This document shows, piece by piece, positions 1-8,728 of a stretch of 64,000 nucleotides of DNA; the first letter of the stretch is position 1; each line of letters begins with the position of its first letter. A model generated the notes under the pieces. It ran no database searches. It saw only the letters and a program-made list of their open reading frames with translations, and had not been told where the DNA came from. Origin of the DNA: Pontibacter virosus (GTDB taxonomy: Bacteria > Bacteroidota > Bacteroidia > Cytophagales > Hymenobacteraceae); contig NZ_QEKI01000009.1 of assembly GCF_003096355.1 (NCBI RefSeq), positions 107,943 through 171,942 on the forward strand, given 5' to 3'. Both the position numbers and the translations under genes were made by a program.

Positions 1-2172
1 CTCAAAGGCAAGCAGAAAGAGAACATCGTGAATTTTGCCGACCAGGGCATTATGTCCAAAGAGCTGGCCACCATACACTGCGACGTGCCAGTGCCGTTCA
101 GCGCCGAGGCCCTGCACTACGACGGCCCCAACGAGGAGCAACTGGCGGAACTGTTCGCCGAGCTGGAGTTCCGGCAGCTGATGCAACGCGTACTGGGCAT
201 TTCGATGGCGGAGGCATCACCTGCCAGAACCGCTACAAGGCGCGGTAAGTCTGCAAACCAGCAACAGACCTCACTTTTTGATACAGTTGCCGCCACCGCT
301 ACTGCCGTTGCCGGCGAAGAAGCAGGTATAGCTACAGAGCATGTACCTTTTCAGCGTTTCAACAATACCGTGCAGGACTATCACCTGATCAATACGCCTG
401 CGCTGCGCCAAAGTCTGATTCGCTACCTGCAAAAGCAACAGGAGATCTCCTTCGATACCGAGACGAGCAGCATCGACCCGATCACGGCCAAACTGGTGGG
501 CATGTCGTTCAGCTACCTGCCGGGCGAGGCCTACTATGTGCCTGTGCCACCCGATAATGAGGAAGAAGCCATGCACATTACCGCCGAATTCAAAGATGTG
601 CTCGAGAACCCCAACATCGCCAAGATTGGCCAGAACATCAAGTACGATATCCTGGTGCTGAAAAACTACGGCATTGAGGTGAGCGGCCCTTTGTTCGACA
701 CCATGCTGGCCCACTACCTGCTGGAGCCCGAAATGCGCCACAACATGGACGTGCTGGCCGAGACCTACCTCAACTACAGCCCTATCCCCATCACCGACCT
801 GATCGGCCCGAAAGGCAAGAACCAGATCACGATGGCCGAACTGAAGCCGGAAGAGGTGAAAGACTATGCCTGCGAAGATGCTGACGTGACGCTGCGCCTG
901 AAGCACTACTTTGAGCCGCTGCTGCAGGAGCAGGGTTTGATGAAGCTCTTCAACGAAGTGGAAAATCCGCTGGTGCAGGTGCTGGCAGGTATAGAGAAAG
1001 AAGGTATATCGATAGACGCCAACGCGCTGGCTGACATTTCACTATTGCTCGAGCAGGAGATCAAAGGTATAGAAACCCGCATTTTTGAACTGGCTGACAC
1101 AGAGTTCAACATCGGTTCGCCGAAGCAGCTTGGCGAGGTGCTTTTCGATAAAATGGGACTGCACGGCAAAGCCAAGATCAAAAAGACCAAAACCGGTCAG
1201 TATGCCACTGGGGAGGAAATCTTGTCCAAGCTCTCAGGTGAGCACGAGATTGTGCGCCTGATCCTGGACCACCGGGAGCTCTCCAAGCTCAAATCGACCT
1301 ACGTGGATGCACTGCCGCAGCTGGTTTGTGCGCTCGACAACCGGGTGCATACCTCGTTTAACCAGGCGGTGACTGCTACAGGGCGCCTGAGCTCGACTAA
1401 CCCGAACCTGCAGAACATTCCGATCCGAACGGAGCGGGGCCGTGAGATCCGCAAGGCCTTTGTGCCCCGCGATAACAAGCACCTGATCATTTCGGCGGAC
1501 TACTCCCAGATTGAACTGCGCATCATGGCCGACTTCAGCGGCGACCCGACCATGAAAGAGGCTTTCCGAAACGGACTCGACATTCACGCTTCTACGGCCA
1601 GTAAGGTATTCCATGTGCCGCTCGACCAGGTAGACAGCGAGATGCGCCGCAAAGCCAAGACGATCAACTTCGGCATCATTTACGGTATTTCGGCTTTTGG
1701 TTTGTCTGAAAGGCTAGGTATACCGCGCCGCGAAGCAGTTGATATCATTGAAGCTTACTTCGAGGAGTTTCCGGCTGTGAAGGAGTACATGGACAGTGCC
1801 ATCGAGAAAGCCCGCGAACAAGAGTATGTAGAGACCCTGTTGGGCCGCCGCCGCTACCTACGCGACATTAACTCACGCAACGCCACCGTGCGCGGCTTTG
1901 CGGAGCGTAACGCCGTAAACGCCCCGATCCAGGGCACCGCCGCCGACATCATCAAGATTGCGATGATCAACATACATGACTATCTGCGTCACGAAAACCT
2001 GAAGACCCGCATGATCCTGCAGGTGCATGACGAACTCCTCTTCGACGCTCCAAAAGAAGAAGTGGACATCGTGACGCCAAAGATCGTAGAGCTGATGACC
2101 AACGCCCTGCCGCTCAGCGTGCCAATGGAAGTGGGTTTAGGTGTGGGCAAAAATTGGCTGGAAGCGCACTAG
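1..2172 (+). CDS. polA: DNA polymerase I, 3' part (5' end outside window)
   Basis: Repair and Okazaki-fragment-processing polymerase. The reading frame is open from base 1, and the first codons continue the linker that follows the 5'-nuclease domain, so the gene is cut by the window edge; a GTG at 28 is internal, not the start. Visible in order are the 3'-5' exonuclease domain with its acidic residues apparently intact (FDTET, then N-IKYD, then YACEDAD), so proofreading is probably retained, and the family A polymerase domain with motif A (DYSQIELRIMA), motif B (RRKAKTINFGIIYG) and motif C (QVHDELLFD). A strong bidirectional hairpin terminator follows. Five of the ten Gly-Ile pairs visible here are encoded GGT-ATA, part of the iterated motif described elsewhere. 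The identification is very secure. Confidence 0.97.
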   Translation, partial: LKGKQKENIVNFADQGIMSKELATIHCDVPVPFSAEALHYDGPNEEQLAELFAELEFRQLMQRVLGISMAEASPARTATRRGKSANQQQTSLFDTVAATATAVAGEEAGIATEHVPFQRFNNTVQDYHLINTPALRQSLIRYLQKQQEISFDTETSSIDPITAKLVGMSFSYLPGEAYYVPVPPDNEEEAMHITAEFKDVLENPNIAKIGQNIKYDILVLKNYGIEVSGPLFDTMLAHYLLEPEMRHNMDVLAETYLNYSPIPITDLIGPKGKNQITMAELKPEEVKDYACEDADVTLRLKHYFEPLLQEQGLMKLFNEVENPLVQVLAGIEKEGISIDANALADISLLLEQEIKGIETRIFELADTEFNIGSPKQLGEVLFDKMGLHGKAKIKKTKTGQYATGEEILSKLSGEHEIVRLILDHRELSKLKSTYVDALPQLVCALDNRVHTSFNQAVTATGRLSSTNPNLQNIPIRTERGREIRKAFVPRDNKHLIISADYSQIELRIMADFSGDPTMKEAFRNGLDIHASTASKVFHVPLDQVDSEMRRKAKTINFGIIYGISAFGLSERLGIPRREAVDIIEAYFEEFPAVKEYMDSAIEKAREQEYVETLLGRRRYLRDINSRNATVRGFAERNAVNAPIQGTAADIIKIAMINIHDYLRHENLKTRMILQVHDELLFDAPKEEVDIVTPKIVELMTNALPLSVPMEVGLGVGKNWLEAH

Positions 2173-2214
2173 GTATAGCTGGCTATACCTGCCACTTATA
2201 TTCTATACCAAAAA

Positions 2215-2250
2215 AAAGGCGCCTTCCGCAAAGGAGGCGCCTTTCTTTTT
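2215..2250. terminator. Bidirectional terminator between polA and the lipoprotein gene
   Basis: A 10-bp perfect stem (AAAGGCGCCT at 2215-2224 with AGGCGCCTTT at 2235-2244, loop of 10) lies in an A-rich left and T-rich right context, so it can end transcription from both convergent genes. Confidence 0.85.
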
Positions 2251-2264
2251 ATAAAGTCGACCAG

Positions 2265-3704
2265 TTACTGAACAGGGAAAAGTACTGTGCGGTACTGCGT
2301 TTCATCAATTGCCGGCACATTTGCATTATACTTGCTGTTGATGGCTCTAATCATTTCGTTCGCTACGAAAGCATAGCCACGTGGGGTAGGGTGTACGCCA
2401 TCCAGTGAAAACAAATTACCTGTAATGAAGGCAGGAGAATAAGCAACACCGTTCTTACCAAAGCCGGTTTTGACTGAATCGAAGTAAGCATTCGCATCAA
2501 ATAAGGCAAGCCCTCTGGCATCAGCCTGTGCTTTGATAATGTTGTTGAATGTTTCTGTTGCCGTTCTTACATTTTGCTGTTCTGTTGCATCCAGTACCAA
2601 AGCGCTTGGAATTGGATTGCCAATAGAAAGACCAAACATGGCCGTCGTGTCAACCTGGAAATTGGCTAACAAACCAGCAAGGGTAAGTCTAACTACAACC
2701 GGGTCTTGGCTCGAGCTGACCTGCCTGGCCAAATCTCTCCAGTATTTGCCTGTACGCTGGCCTACCAATGGTGCGTAAGCAGCAGAGGTTAACAGGAAGT
2801 ACACTCCGTTTTGCGCAGCATTGATCTGAGCAGGTGCAATTTGTATGCGTGAGCTGCCAGAACCTGTAAGGGCTACCACACCAGGTATGTTATTAGCTGC
2901 CATCAACTGCTGAACAGATGGTCCTACTGTTGTGAAGAACGGAATGGCTGTTACATCAGGTATGGTTGCAATTACCCCCTCCTGACCGCCAGCTGTCAAA
3001 GCCGTCAGCAATTCTGAATAATTTGCATCAAATGTTGCTGTAGGCGTGATAGATCTCGCAGGAGAGTTGAGCATGCCTCCAGAGAAAGCACCACCTGAAG
3101 TTGCATACGCCAACACATCGTTATTGCCTAGCCACACACTGAAGAACGTGTGATCTGTACTCTCCTGAACACGCTGCAAATAGGTCTGTGAGGCGTTGTT
3201 GTCTGGTGTGATACGCTCAAAGAGTGGATTGCCCTGAGTAGACCCGTAGCCTGCTGTTTTTATATCCGCCACTTTTATATCCGGCACTGCCAGGTTATTG
3301 ATCGGCTCCAGATACTTGGTATACAAACGTGGACTTGCACTTCGTATGGCCAGATTTTCAGTAACGTTCGCTGTAATGGGAGATCCTTGTGCAGTAAAGC
3401 CTGCCAGACGTATATATCCGGTACCATTGCGCTGCTCCTCTGTGAAAAGCGGTTGCGTAAAGTCGCCACCACCCACAGTTCTAAATTGCTCCGCCATAAT
3501 AGCTGGATAAGAGTTGATTTGTCCCTCGCGGTACAGGCCACCGTCACCCTGCCCTGCTGTAAGGGAGTTACCAATAGCTATGTATTTTGTGAAATCAGCC
3601 TCGCCCGCACTTGATGCAGGAGTATCTATGTCTGGATCGCAGCTTGTAAGGAGCACACCCGCGAAAAGTGCGAGCGCACTCGATTTATAGAAAAACTTTT
3701 TCAT
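2265..3704 (-). CDS. SGNH/GDSL-type hydrolase lipoprotein
   Basis: A 479-residue exported esterase or lipase-like protein. The N-terminus is a lipoprotein signal with lipobox LLTSC (Cys22), so it is probably anchored to the outer membrane. SGNH blocks are visible: block I as GNSLTAG (nucleophile Ser47), block III as WLGNND near residue 195, and block V as DGVHPTPRG near 435-443 supplying Asp and His. It lies 18 bases downstream of the FadL-type porin gene on the same strand, so the two are probably cotranscribed. The pairing suggests a surface esterase whose released fatty acids enter through the porin; that link is inference. The natural substrate cannot be read from sequence. Confidence 0.88.
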   Translation of the reverse strand: MKKFFYKSSALALFAGVLLTSCDPDIDTPASSAGEADFTKYIAIGNSLTAGQGDGGLYREGQINSYPAIMAEQFRTVGGGDFTQPLFTEEQRNGTGYIRLAGFTAQGSPITANVTENLAIRSASPRLYTKYLEPINNLAVPDIKVADIKTAGYGSTQGNPLFERITPDNNASQTYLQRVQESTDHTFFSVWLGNNDVLAYATSGGAFSGGMLNSPARSITPTATFDANYSELLTALTAGGQEGVIATIPDVTAIPFFTTVGPSVQQLMAANNIPGVVALTGSGSSRIQIAPAQINAAQNGVYFLLTSAAYAPLVGQRTGKYWRDLARQVSSSQDPVVVRLTLAGLLANFQVDTTAMFGLSIGNPIPSALVLDATEQQNVRTATETFNNIIKAQADARGLALFDANAYFDSVKTGFGKNGVAYSPAFITGNLFSLDGVHPTPRGYAFVANEMIRAINSKYNANVPAIDETQYRTVLFPVQ

Positions 3705-3722
3705 ATGCTTTGCTAAAGAAAA

Positions 3723-4961
3723 TTAGAATTTGAAGTTTAGACCGATACCTGGGATATAGGCGACAGATTTAAATGTACCTGGTACACCGCCAGAAAGGTC
3801 AGCCGCATCTGTTCTCTCTTTTTTGTTGATGTAAAGGAAGGATGCGTCGATGCTGATGTTCTCAGAAACAGAATAGCCTATACCTGCAGAGAGACCGCGC
3901 GAGTCTGAATCTGGCGTTTCAGGTGTCAGGTAGCCGTCTTGTACCGGAGTTTTGTCAAGGTAAGCACCAGCACGAAGGGCCAGGGCATCGTTCACCATGT
4001 ACTCACCGCCTAAACGATAAATAAAAGCATTTTCGTAGTTACGGCCGGCCTCTGAGAAAGGACTGCCAGCCACATTCTGGCTAAAGTCGAAGCGCAGTTT
4101 CTCGTAAGCGCTCCAGCCTACGTGGCTCACATCAGCAGCCAGTGTCAGGCGTTCGTTTGGCTTAAAGCCTATACCTACTGAAAGGGTGGAAGGCATTGGC
4201 AGCTCTGCGTTGAAAGTCGTGCCGTCAGGAAAGTTACCACGAGCAGCTGCCGGGATGTTGCTGAACATAACGTCGCCGCCTTCTACGCTCAGGTCTACTT
4301 TGGAGCGGTAATTCACGCCGATAGAGAACTTCTCAGTTGGCTGGAAGAAGATACCTGCGTTAAAGCCAAATGCTGACTCCGCGCCGCCATCCAGCTCAAT
4401 ACCGCCCTCTGTGCCGTCCTGGCTTTGAACAGGCACTGAACGCTGCAGATTTACGCTGCCCATTACATAAGAGAGGCCTACACCTATACCTAGTTTGTCG
4501 GTAATAGCATAGCTCACAGTAGGCTGCACATAAATTGCCTGCAGTTTTAACTGGTTCAGCCCATAACGGCCGCTCCATTCATCGCCCCAGTTTACGGTAC
4601 TACCGAACGGGGTATACACACCAAGGCCGGCAGAAAATTTCTCGTTTATATTGTAAACACCGTACACCTGAAACGGAGTGCCCAGTGGGTTGTCAGTTCG
4701 GGCCGTAACACCTCCCGACTCAGGGGCAGAGTAGGCAATTCTGGAGACAAGCGCGCTACCGCCTATCGTCACGCCACTATAGCCCATTTGGCTCATGGCA
4801 CCAGGGTTAAAGAAGATGCTGGACGTACCTGTCAAAAGGCCCGTGCCTGTATGGCCCATACCAATTTGGCGCTGGCCCGCCAGGTTCACCTGGTATCCTC
4901 CGGCCATGGCTGTACCTGAAATCAGGGCGCTACCTAATAAGGCTAAGATTTTGCTTTTCAT
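3723..4961 (-). CDS. OmpP1/FadL/TodX-family outer membrane transporter
   Basis: A beta-barrel channel for hydrophobic compounds such as long-chain fatty acids. I chose the ATG at 4961 (MKSKILALLG...) because it begins a clean signal peptide ending AMA-GG; the longer frame to 5006 would add 15 untypical residues. After the signal, the hatch-like N-terminus (YQVNLAGQRQIGMG, then FFNPGAM) matches the FadL pattern, and the barrel runs to a C-terminal Phe. Mature length, about 390 residues, is normal for the family. A good TAnnTTTG box sits about 43 bases upstream of the start. It is first in a probable two-gene operon with the SGNH lipoprotein. Confidence 0.9.
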   Translation of the reverse strand: MKSKILALLGSALISGTAMAGGYQVNLAGQRQIGMGHTGTGLLTGTSSIFFNPGAMSQMGYSGVTIGGSALVSRIAYSAPESGGVTARTDNPLGTPFQVYGVYNINEKFSAGLGVYTPFGSTVNWGDEWSGRYGLNQLKLQAIYVQPTVSYAITDKLGIGVGLSYVMGSVNLQRSVPVQSQDGTEGGIELDGGAESAFGFNAGIFFQPTEKFSIGVNYRSKVDLSVEGGDVMFSNIPAAARGNFPDGTTFNAELPMPSTLSVGIGFKPNERLTLAADVSHVGWSAYEKLRFDFSQNVAGSPFSEAGRNYENAFIYRLGGEYMVNDALALRAGAYLDKTPVQDGYLTPETPDSDSRGLSAGIGYSVSENISIDASFLYINKKERTDAADLSGGVPGTFKSVAYIPGIGLNFKF

Positions 4962-5003
4962 AAAATGCGACTTGTTTAAATAGAAGGTGTTAATAAGGTA
5001 AAA

Positions 5004-5011
5004 CAAATATA
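5004..5011 (-). promoter_or_regulatory. Bacteroidota -7 promoter box for the FadL operon
   Basis: TATATTTG on the minus strand matches TAnnTTTG and lies in AT-rich DNA upstream of the ATG at 4961. I could not find a convincing -33 TTG partner. Confidence 0.5.
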
Positions 5012-5194
5012 TAAAACAATCATACTTCTTAAAGCACTTCCACTACCTTTTTTCAAATAAAATCAATTTTTGGTCGAAAAACTACCAACCTCTTCTTTCG
5101 GATTTCCTCCCGAGCCTCTAAAGGCCAGTTTTTTTGGCACCAGAGCCATCTCATAAAGGGATTCTGCGTTTATAGAGTCTCAACATAAATCCAA

Positions 5195-6103
5195 ATGAAA
5201 GAACAGTACGATGTGATTATAATAGGCGGAGGCCCCGCCGGTCTGAACGCTGCCATGATACTGGGACGTTCGCGCCGCAAGGTGCTTTTATTCGACAGTG
5301 GCAAGCCCCGTAACCGCTGGTCTACCAGCATGAATGGTTTCTTATCAAGCGACGGAGTTAACCCCGGGGACTTCATTAAAAAAGGTCGTGAAGAGCTACA
5401 AAAGTATCAGGTACAGGTTATTGAAGGCGCCGTGGAAACTGCCACTTACAGCAAGGGGCAGTATATAGTAGACGACCAGCATGGAAATGTATACCACTCC
5501 CGCAAACTGCTTTTGGCGACAGGCCTGAAAGACACTTTGCCCGAAGTAGAAGGTATAGAGCCACTCTATGGCAAAAGCGTGCACCACTGCCCTTACTGCG
5601 ATGGCTGGGAGAGCCGTGACAAAGCCATCGCTGTGTATGGCAAAGACCGCAGCGGTATAGGCCAGGCGCTGGCCATGAAAAACTGGAGCGATGACGTGAC
5701 ACTCTATACAGACGGCACCCGGAAGCTCAACAACAAAGACATGGAGCTGCTGAAACTAAACGGCGTGAAGGTTTGCACCGGAGCCATTGCCCGGCTGGAA
5801 GGCGAGGACGGCATGCTGCAACACATTGTGCTGCAAAATGGCGAATCAAAAAAGCAAGGGGCACTTTTCTTTTCAGGCGAAACGAAGCAGCAGTCAGATA
5901 TAGGCGAGCAACTGGGCTGTGAATTTACCGGCAAGGGTGTTATCAAGACACGGCGCCTGCAGCAGGCCAACATACCAGGCCTCTATGTAGCTGGTGATGC
6001 GGCCCGTGACATGCAGCTCGTGATTGTGGCGGCAGCCGAGGGCGCCAAGGCCGGAGTAGCCATTAACATGGAATTGCAGCAGGAAGACAGAGTGAATCCT
6101 TAG
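5195..6103 (+). CDS. Thioredoxin-reductase-like NAD(P)/FAD oxidoreductase
   Basis: A 302-residue pyridine-nucleotide disulfide oxidoreductase of the short TrxB-like type. The FAD-binding GGGPAG is at residues 11-16, a redox CPYC pair at 132-135 (inside HHCPYCDGWE), a second nucleotide-binding segment at about 148-170 (VYGKDRSGIG), and the C-terminal FAD motif GLYVAGDAARDMQ near 268. The overall layout is that of thioredoxin reductase, but this subfamily is diverged from canonical TrxB and its electron acceptor could be a small dithiol or a ferredoxin-linked partner rather than thioredoxin. Its stop codon overlaps by four bases the 3' end of the convergent peptidase gene. Confidence 0.88.
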   Translation: MKEQYDVIIIGGGPAGLNAAMILGRSRRKVLLFDSGKPRNRWSTSMNGFLSSDGVNPGDFIKKGREELQKYQVQVIEGAVETATYSKGQYIVDDQHGNVYHSRKLLLATGLKDTLPEVEGIEPLYGKSVHHCPYCDGWESRDKAIAVYGKDRSGIGQALAMKNWSDDVTLYTDGTRKLNNKDMELLKLNGVKVCTGAIARLEGEDGMLQHIVLQNGESKKQGALFFSGETKQQSDIGEQLGCEFTGKGVIKTRRLQQANIPGLYVAGDAARDMQLVIVAAAEGAKAGVAINMELQQEDRVNP

Positions 6104-6945
6104 ACCATGCTGGCAGCAGTATCGCTGGCCTCCTGTGCAGGGCTGGGCAGATGCTGCTCCACTGGTTGGAACAGGTGCTCTTTCAGGCAGTAACGGTAAC
6201 CCTCCACCAACATGTGCATGATCAGGTGCTCCACGGCGATAGGCTGATTTTCGGATACTTGCCTTGTGTTAGTAAATCGGATCTTGCTGGCGTCGATGAT
6301 CGTTACAACTCCTGTCCCGAACACTTCTATTTTATTCCCCTCTTTGATGATGATACCGGTCTCTTCGCTCAGGCCAACACCAATATACGCCGGGTCGTGC
6401 GCCACGGCATGGGCTAGTCGCCCGAAGCGGCCGCGCTCCACAAAGTGCGTATCGATGTAGAGGTGGCTGATGAATCCGAAACCAATGGTGGTTTTCATCT
6501 CCCCCTTAATAAGCGAGTAGTGGCCGTATCCATCGTAGATCATGCGATCTGACATGATGGCGGCTCCTGCGCTGGTACCCGCTATGATAATGGGCTCCTG
6601 GTGGTAGCGGCGGCGCATGATCTCCAGGAGTTGCGTGCCGTTCAGGAACTCAGTCAGGCGAACCTGATCGCCTCCCGTAAAGAAAATCACATCAGCCTGC
6701 TGAATGCGACTGATGTACTCCGGCTGGTCTGCCGCATGATTTTCGTCTATCAGCATGAACTGCACTTTGTTACAGCCCAGTTCCTCAAAAGCCTCTTTAT
6801 ATGCCAAACCAGATTCCTGCGGCACGGTAGCTGCCGTTGCGATCACTTCTATGTTAGAATGCACGGGGCATATCTCAGACCTGATCAGCTTAATCAAGTC
6901 ATCATCATACCCTCCTCCGAGCGCTATTAAGGTTCCTTTATACAT
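6100..6945 (-). CDS. Cyanophycinase-like peptidase, S51 family
   Basis: A 281-residue serine peptidase-fold protein. Family hallmarks are GGGYDDDL near the start, FFTGGDQVRL at about 88-97, and the nucleophile elbow AGTSAGAAI with Ser125. Length fits cyanophycinases (cyanophycin depolymerases, CphB type), although S51 also includes dipeptidase E-like enzymes. No cyanophycin synthetase gene is in the window, so the true substrate is open. The C-terminus ends in a low-complexity tail. The 3' end overlaps the convergent flavoprotein gene by four bases. Confidence 0.85.
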   Translation of the reverse strand: MYKGTLIALGGGYDDDLIKLIRSEICPVHSNIEVIATAATVPQESGLAYKEAFEELGCNKVQFMLIDENHAADQPEYISRIQQADVIFFTGGDQVRLTEFLNGTQLLEIMRRRYHQEPIIIAGTSAGAAIMSDRMIYDGYGHYSLIKGEMKTTIGFGFISHLYIDTHFVERGRFGRLAHAVAHDPAYIGVGLSEETGIIIKEGNKIEVFGTGVVTIIDASKIRFTNTRQVSENQPIAVEHLIMHMLVEGYRYCLKEHLFQPVEQHLPSPAQEASDTAASMV

Positions 6946-7286
6946 GGGTATTCCAGATTATTAAAACAGTCCGCTCACAAAAAGCAAACGGCTGTATACT
7001 TTACAATTAAGCGTCCGAAAAGATTTAAAACAGCACGGTAATCCGCTTTTTCTATGTTCATTTTCGAACAAACACCTGTACGCTATTGGACGATTTTAGT
7101 AGACACAATACGTTTTAAATTTGATAATATCCTGATTAACATACTGTTATACCATTGGCACATAAAGTGTAATATGCTCATCATAAATAAAAAATATTTT
7201 AGAAGCAGCAAGCAACCTTTTACCTAAAGCTACTATCTATTAAGTACTTACAACATGAAACTCAAAACCTTTAAATTTTTAAAATC
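6946..7286. other. Intergenic region upstream of the 58-residue peptide genes
   Basis: AT-rich, with no open frame of note. It holds a TAnnTTTG-type box (TAAATTTG, 7116-7123) on the plus strand; the nearest TTG upstream, at 7086-7088, is further away than usual for a -33 element. If used, it would give a leader of roughly 150 bases before the first small gene. Confidence 0.4.
7116..7123 (+). promoter_or_regulatory. Possible -7 box for the small-peptide cluster
   Basis: TAAATTTG fits TAnnTTTG. The spacing to the nearest TTG is not ideal, so this is tentative. Confidence 0.3.
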
Positions 7287-7463
7287 ATGAAAATCATCAT
7301 CTTATTATTCGCGATAGTACTTGGCTTCGGAGCTACCGGCAAAAAGACAGCAAACGACATAGAAGTAGCCGCCGCCAAGCACAAACTGCAGCAAGAACAA
7401 AGAGAATTGCGAAGCTACCCTAACCTGTTGCCAGAAGTGCTGATCGTAGCACCGAAAGCCTGA
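7287..7463 (+). CDS. 58-residue membrane or secreted peptide, copy 1
   Basis: A short gene encoding MKIIILLFAIVLGFG followed by ATGKKTAND and a charged, probably helical middle, ending with SYPNLLPEVLIVAPKA. The first 16 residues are strongly hydrophobic and could be a short signal peptide or one membrane span. The reality of the gene rests on comparison with the next two: all three start with MKI(I/L)ILL, have a Lys-Lys-Thr after the hydrophobic segment, and are exactly 58 residues. Copies 1 and 2 also share YPNLLPEV at the same position. Function unknown. No strong Shine-Dalgarno is seen, as is normal in this phylum. Confidence 0.75.
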   Translation: MKIIILLFAIVLGFGATGKKTANDIEVAAAKHKLQQEQRELRSYPNLLPEVLIVAPKA

Positions 7464-7512
7464 TACCCTGAGAAAGCATAGCCCCTTTACCATCATCTTA
7501 ACCTAGATCACT

Positions 7513-7689
7513 ATGAAAATCCTAATTCTTTTGTTTGGACTTACAGCAGCTTTTGGTGCCGCAGGCAAGAAAACAGCCCGCGATGTAGAAGAGATTAAGC
7601 ACCGCCAGGAGTTGAGAGAGCTGGAGCGCTATCCAAACCTGCTTCCTGAAGTAGTCATTACAGTGTCGCGTGACTCGCTGTTAAAGTAA
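7513..7689 (+). CDS. 58-residue membrane or secreted peptide, copy 2
   Basis: Encodes MKILILLFGLTAAFG, then AAGKKTARDVEE, a Glu/Arg/Lys-rich helix-like stretch, and RYPNLLPEVVITVSRDSLLK. It is 49 bases after copy 1 and is its closest relative: the hydrophobic head, GKKTA-D-E core and YPNLLPEV motif align without gaps. Conserved protein features with diverged DNA argue for selection on the peptide. Unknown function; candidates include a small membrane regulator or a secreted peptide. Confidence 0.75.
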   Translation: MKILILLFGLTAAFGAAGKKTARDVEEIKHRQELRELERYPNLLPEVVITVSRDSLLK

Positions 7690-7741
7690 CTCCCTGATTT
7701 TACCGATTTGTTTAACCCCGCCATTAGTACCAAATAAAATC

Positions 7742-7918
7742 ATGAAAATCATCATTCTTTTGCTGGTAGTGGTAGCCGCATTTGGCTTCGCCTTGAAAAA
7801 AACCATTGACGAGCGTACGCTGTTGGCCGATCGCTTGCAGCAGGAGCGGGTTACATTGCTGTACAACACCAAGAATCCCGCTCCCCAGCTTGTAGCCATG
7901 CTAGAGCAAGCCGCCTAA
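7742..7918 (+). CDS. 58-residue membrane or secreted peptide, copy 3
   Basis: Encodes MKIIILLLVVVAAFGFALKKTIDE, then a charged stretch (RTLLADRLQQERVTLLY) and NTKNPAPQLVAMLEQAA. Same length and head as copies 1 and 2, including Phe-Gly and Lys-Lys-Thr, but the C-terminal YPNLLPEV is replaced by a different ending, so it may have diverged in partner or function. It starts 52 bases after copy 2. Unknown function. Confidence 0.68.
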   Translation: MKIIILLLVVVAAFGFALKKTIDERTLLADRLQQERVTLLYNTKNPAPQLVAMLEQAA

Positions 7919-8041
7919 AAGCGTACGCTGGCTGCCTGTAACATGTCCTACACCTTTGCTAAGCACTTAATCCAGGTTCTTTCTAAGACCAATCTCACAC
8001 TCACTTCAAAACTGAGTGCCTCAAAAATACTGCCCTTATAA

Positions 8042-8080
8042 CAGCAATCGCCCGACCTGAATGGGGTCGGGCGATTGCTG
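8042..8080. terminator. Strong hairpin between small-peptide cluster and the WPFGK protein
   Basis: A 16-bp perfect stem (8042-8057 with 8065-8080) and a 7-base loop, abutting the stop codon of the minus-strand gene. It separates two convergent units; the T-tract is weak on both sides. Confidence 0.75.
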
Positions 8081-8728
8081 CTAATTTTCCTGCTTCTTGA
8101 ATATCTTGTTCCAGTCAATGCGCTTCTCAGGCTCAGGTTCTGGAGCGGGCTCCTCCTTTTTCCCGAAAGGCCATGCCTTCTTTTTAGGCGGCTCCGGCTC
8201 TTTCTTCTTGCCAAACGGCCAACCCGACTTTTCCTCTTCTTCCTGCTGCTTGCCAAAAGGCCAGACTTTCTTTTTCTCTTTCTTCTCGGGCACAATTACA
8301 TAGCGGATCGAGATGCCCGTGGCCAGCTTAACCCAGTCTTCGTGGTTAAAATGCAGGGCCGGTTTCACGTCAGCCGAGAGCAAAAAAGGCAGCCCGTTCA
8401 CCTTATACTCTACGCCCACAATGGCATCCAAACCGGTGAACACGCCATGGTCTTTGAGGTTGCCGATGTGGCCGCCGCCGCCCAGGTAGTAGTTGAAGCG
8501 CTTGCCCAGCATGGGCCAGTGCCGCTGGTAGAGCAGGGTACCGCTATACTCCCGCGAGCCGACCAGAGCTAAACCTTCGAGGGTGCTTTTCTCTGCAATC
8601 CGCTGCTGCACGGTGGCCCCAAACTGGTCGCCACCTAGTCGTATACCTGCTGCCGTTCTGTATTTCTGCGCCTGGCTGGCCGTAGCCGCTCCCGCCACCA
8701 GTAGTATCGTAATAAGAATCTTCTTCAT
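8081..8728 (-). CDS. Exported beta-barrel-like protein with WPFGK-repeat tail
   Basis: A 215-residue protein with a signal peptide ending ASQAQ. Residues about 22-148 alternate hydrophobic and polar segments with glycines and aromatic residues, resembling a small outer-membrane beta-barrel. The last 65 or so residues are unlike the rest: three copies of WPFGK separated by Lys/Glu/Pro-rich linkers (VWPFGKQQ, GWPFGKKKEPEPP, AWPFGKKEEPAPEPEPE), then RIDWNKIFKK at the end. I do not recognise this tail. It could be a periplasmic peptidoglycan- or protein-binding extension, but that is only a guess. No enzymatic motif is visible. Confidence 0.75.
   Translation of the reverse strand: MKKILITILLVAGAATASQAQKYRTAAGIRLGGDQFGATVQQRIAEKSTLEGLALVGSREYSGTLLYQRHWPMLGKRFNYYLGGGGHIGNLKDHGVFTGLDAIVGVEYKVNGLPFLLSADVKPALHFNHEDWVKLATGISIRYVIVPEKKEKKKVWPFGKQQEEEEKSGWPFGKKKEPEPPKKKAWPFGKKEEPAPEPEPEKRIDWNKIFKKQEN

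Noticed and set aside
271..906. 211-codon antisense frame in polA
   Set aside because: Shadow of a conserved gene, with no signature of its own.
6100..6103. Four-base convergent overlap of two genes
   Set aside because: Common in compact bacterial genomes; both frames are well supported, so no frameshift is implied.
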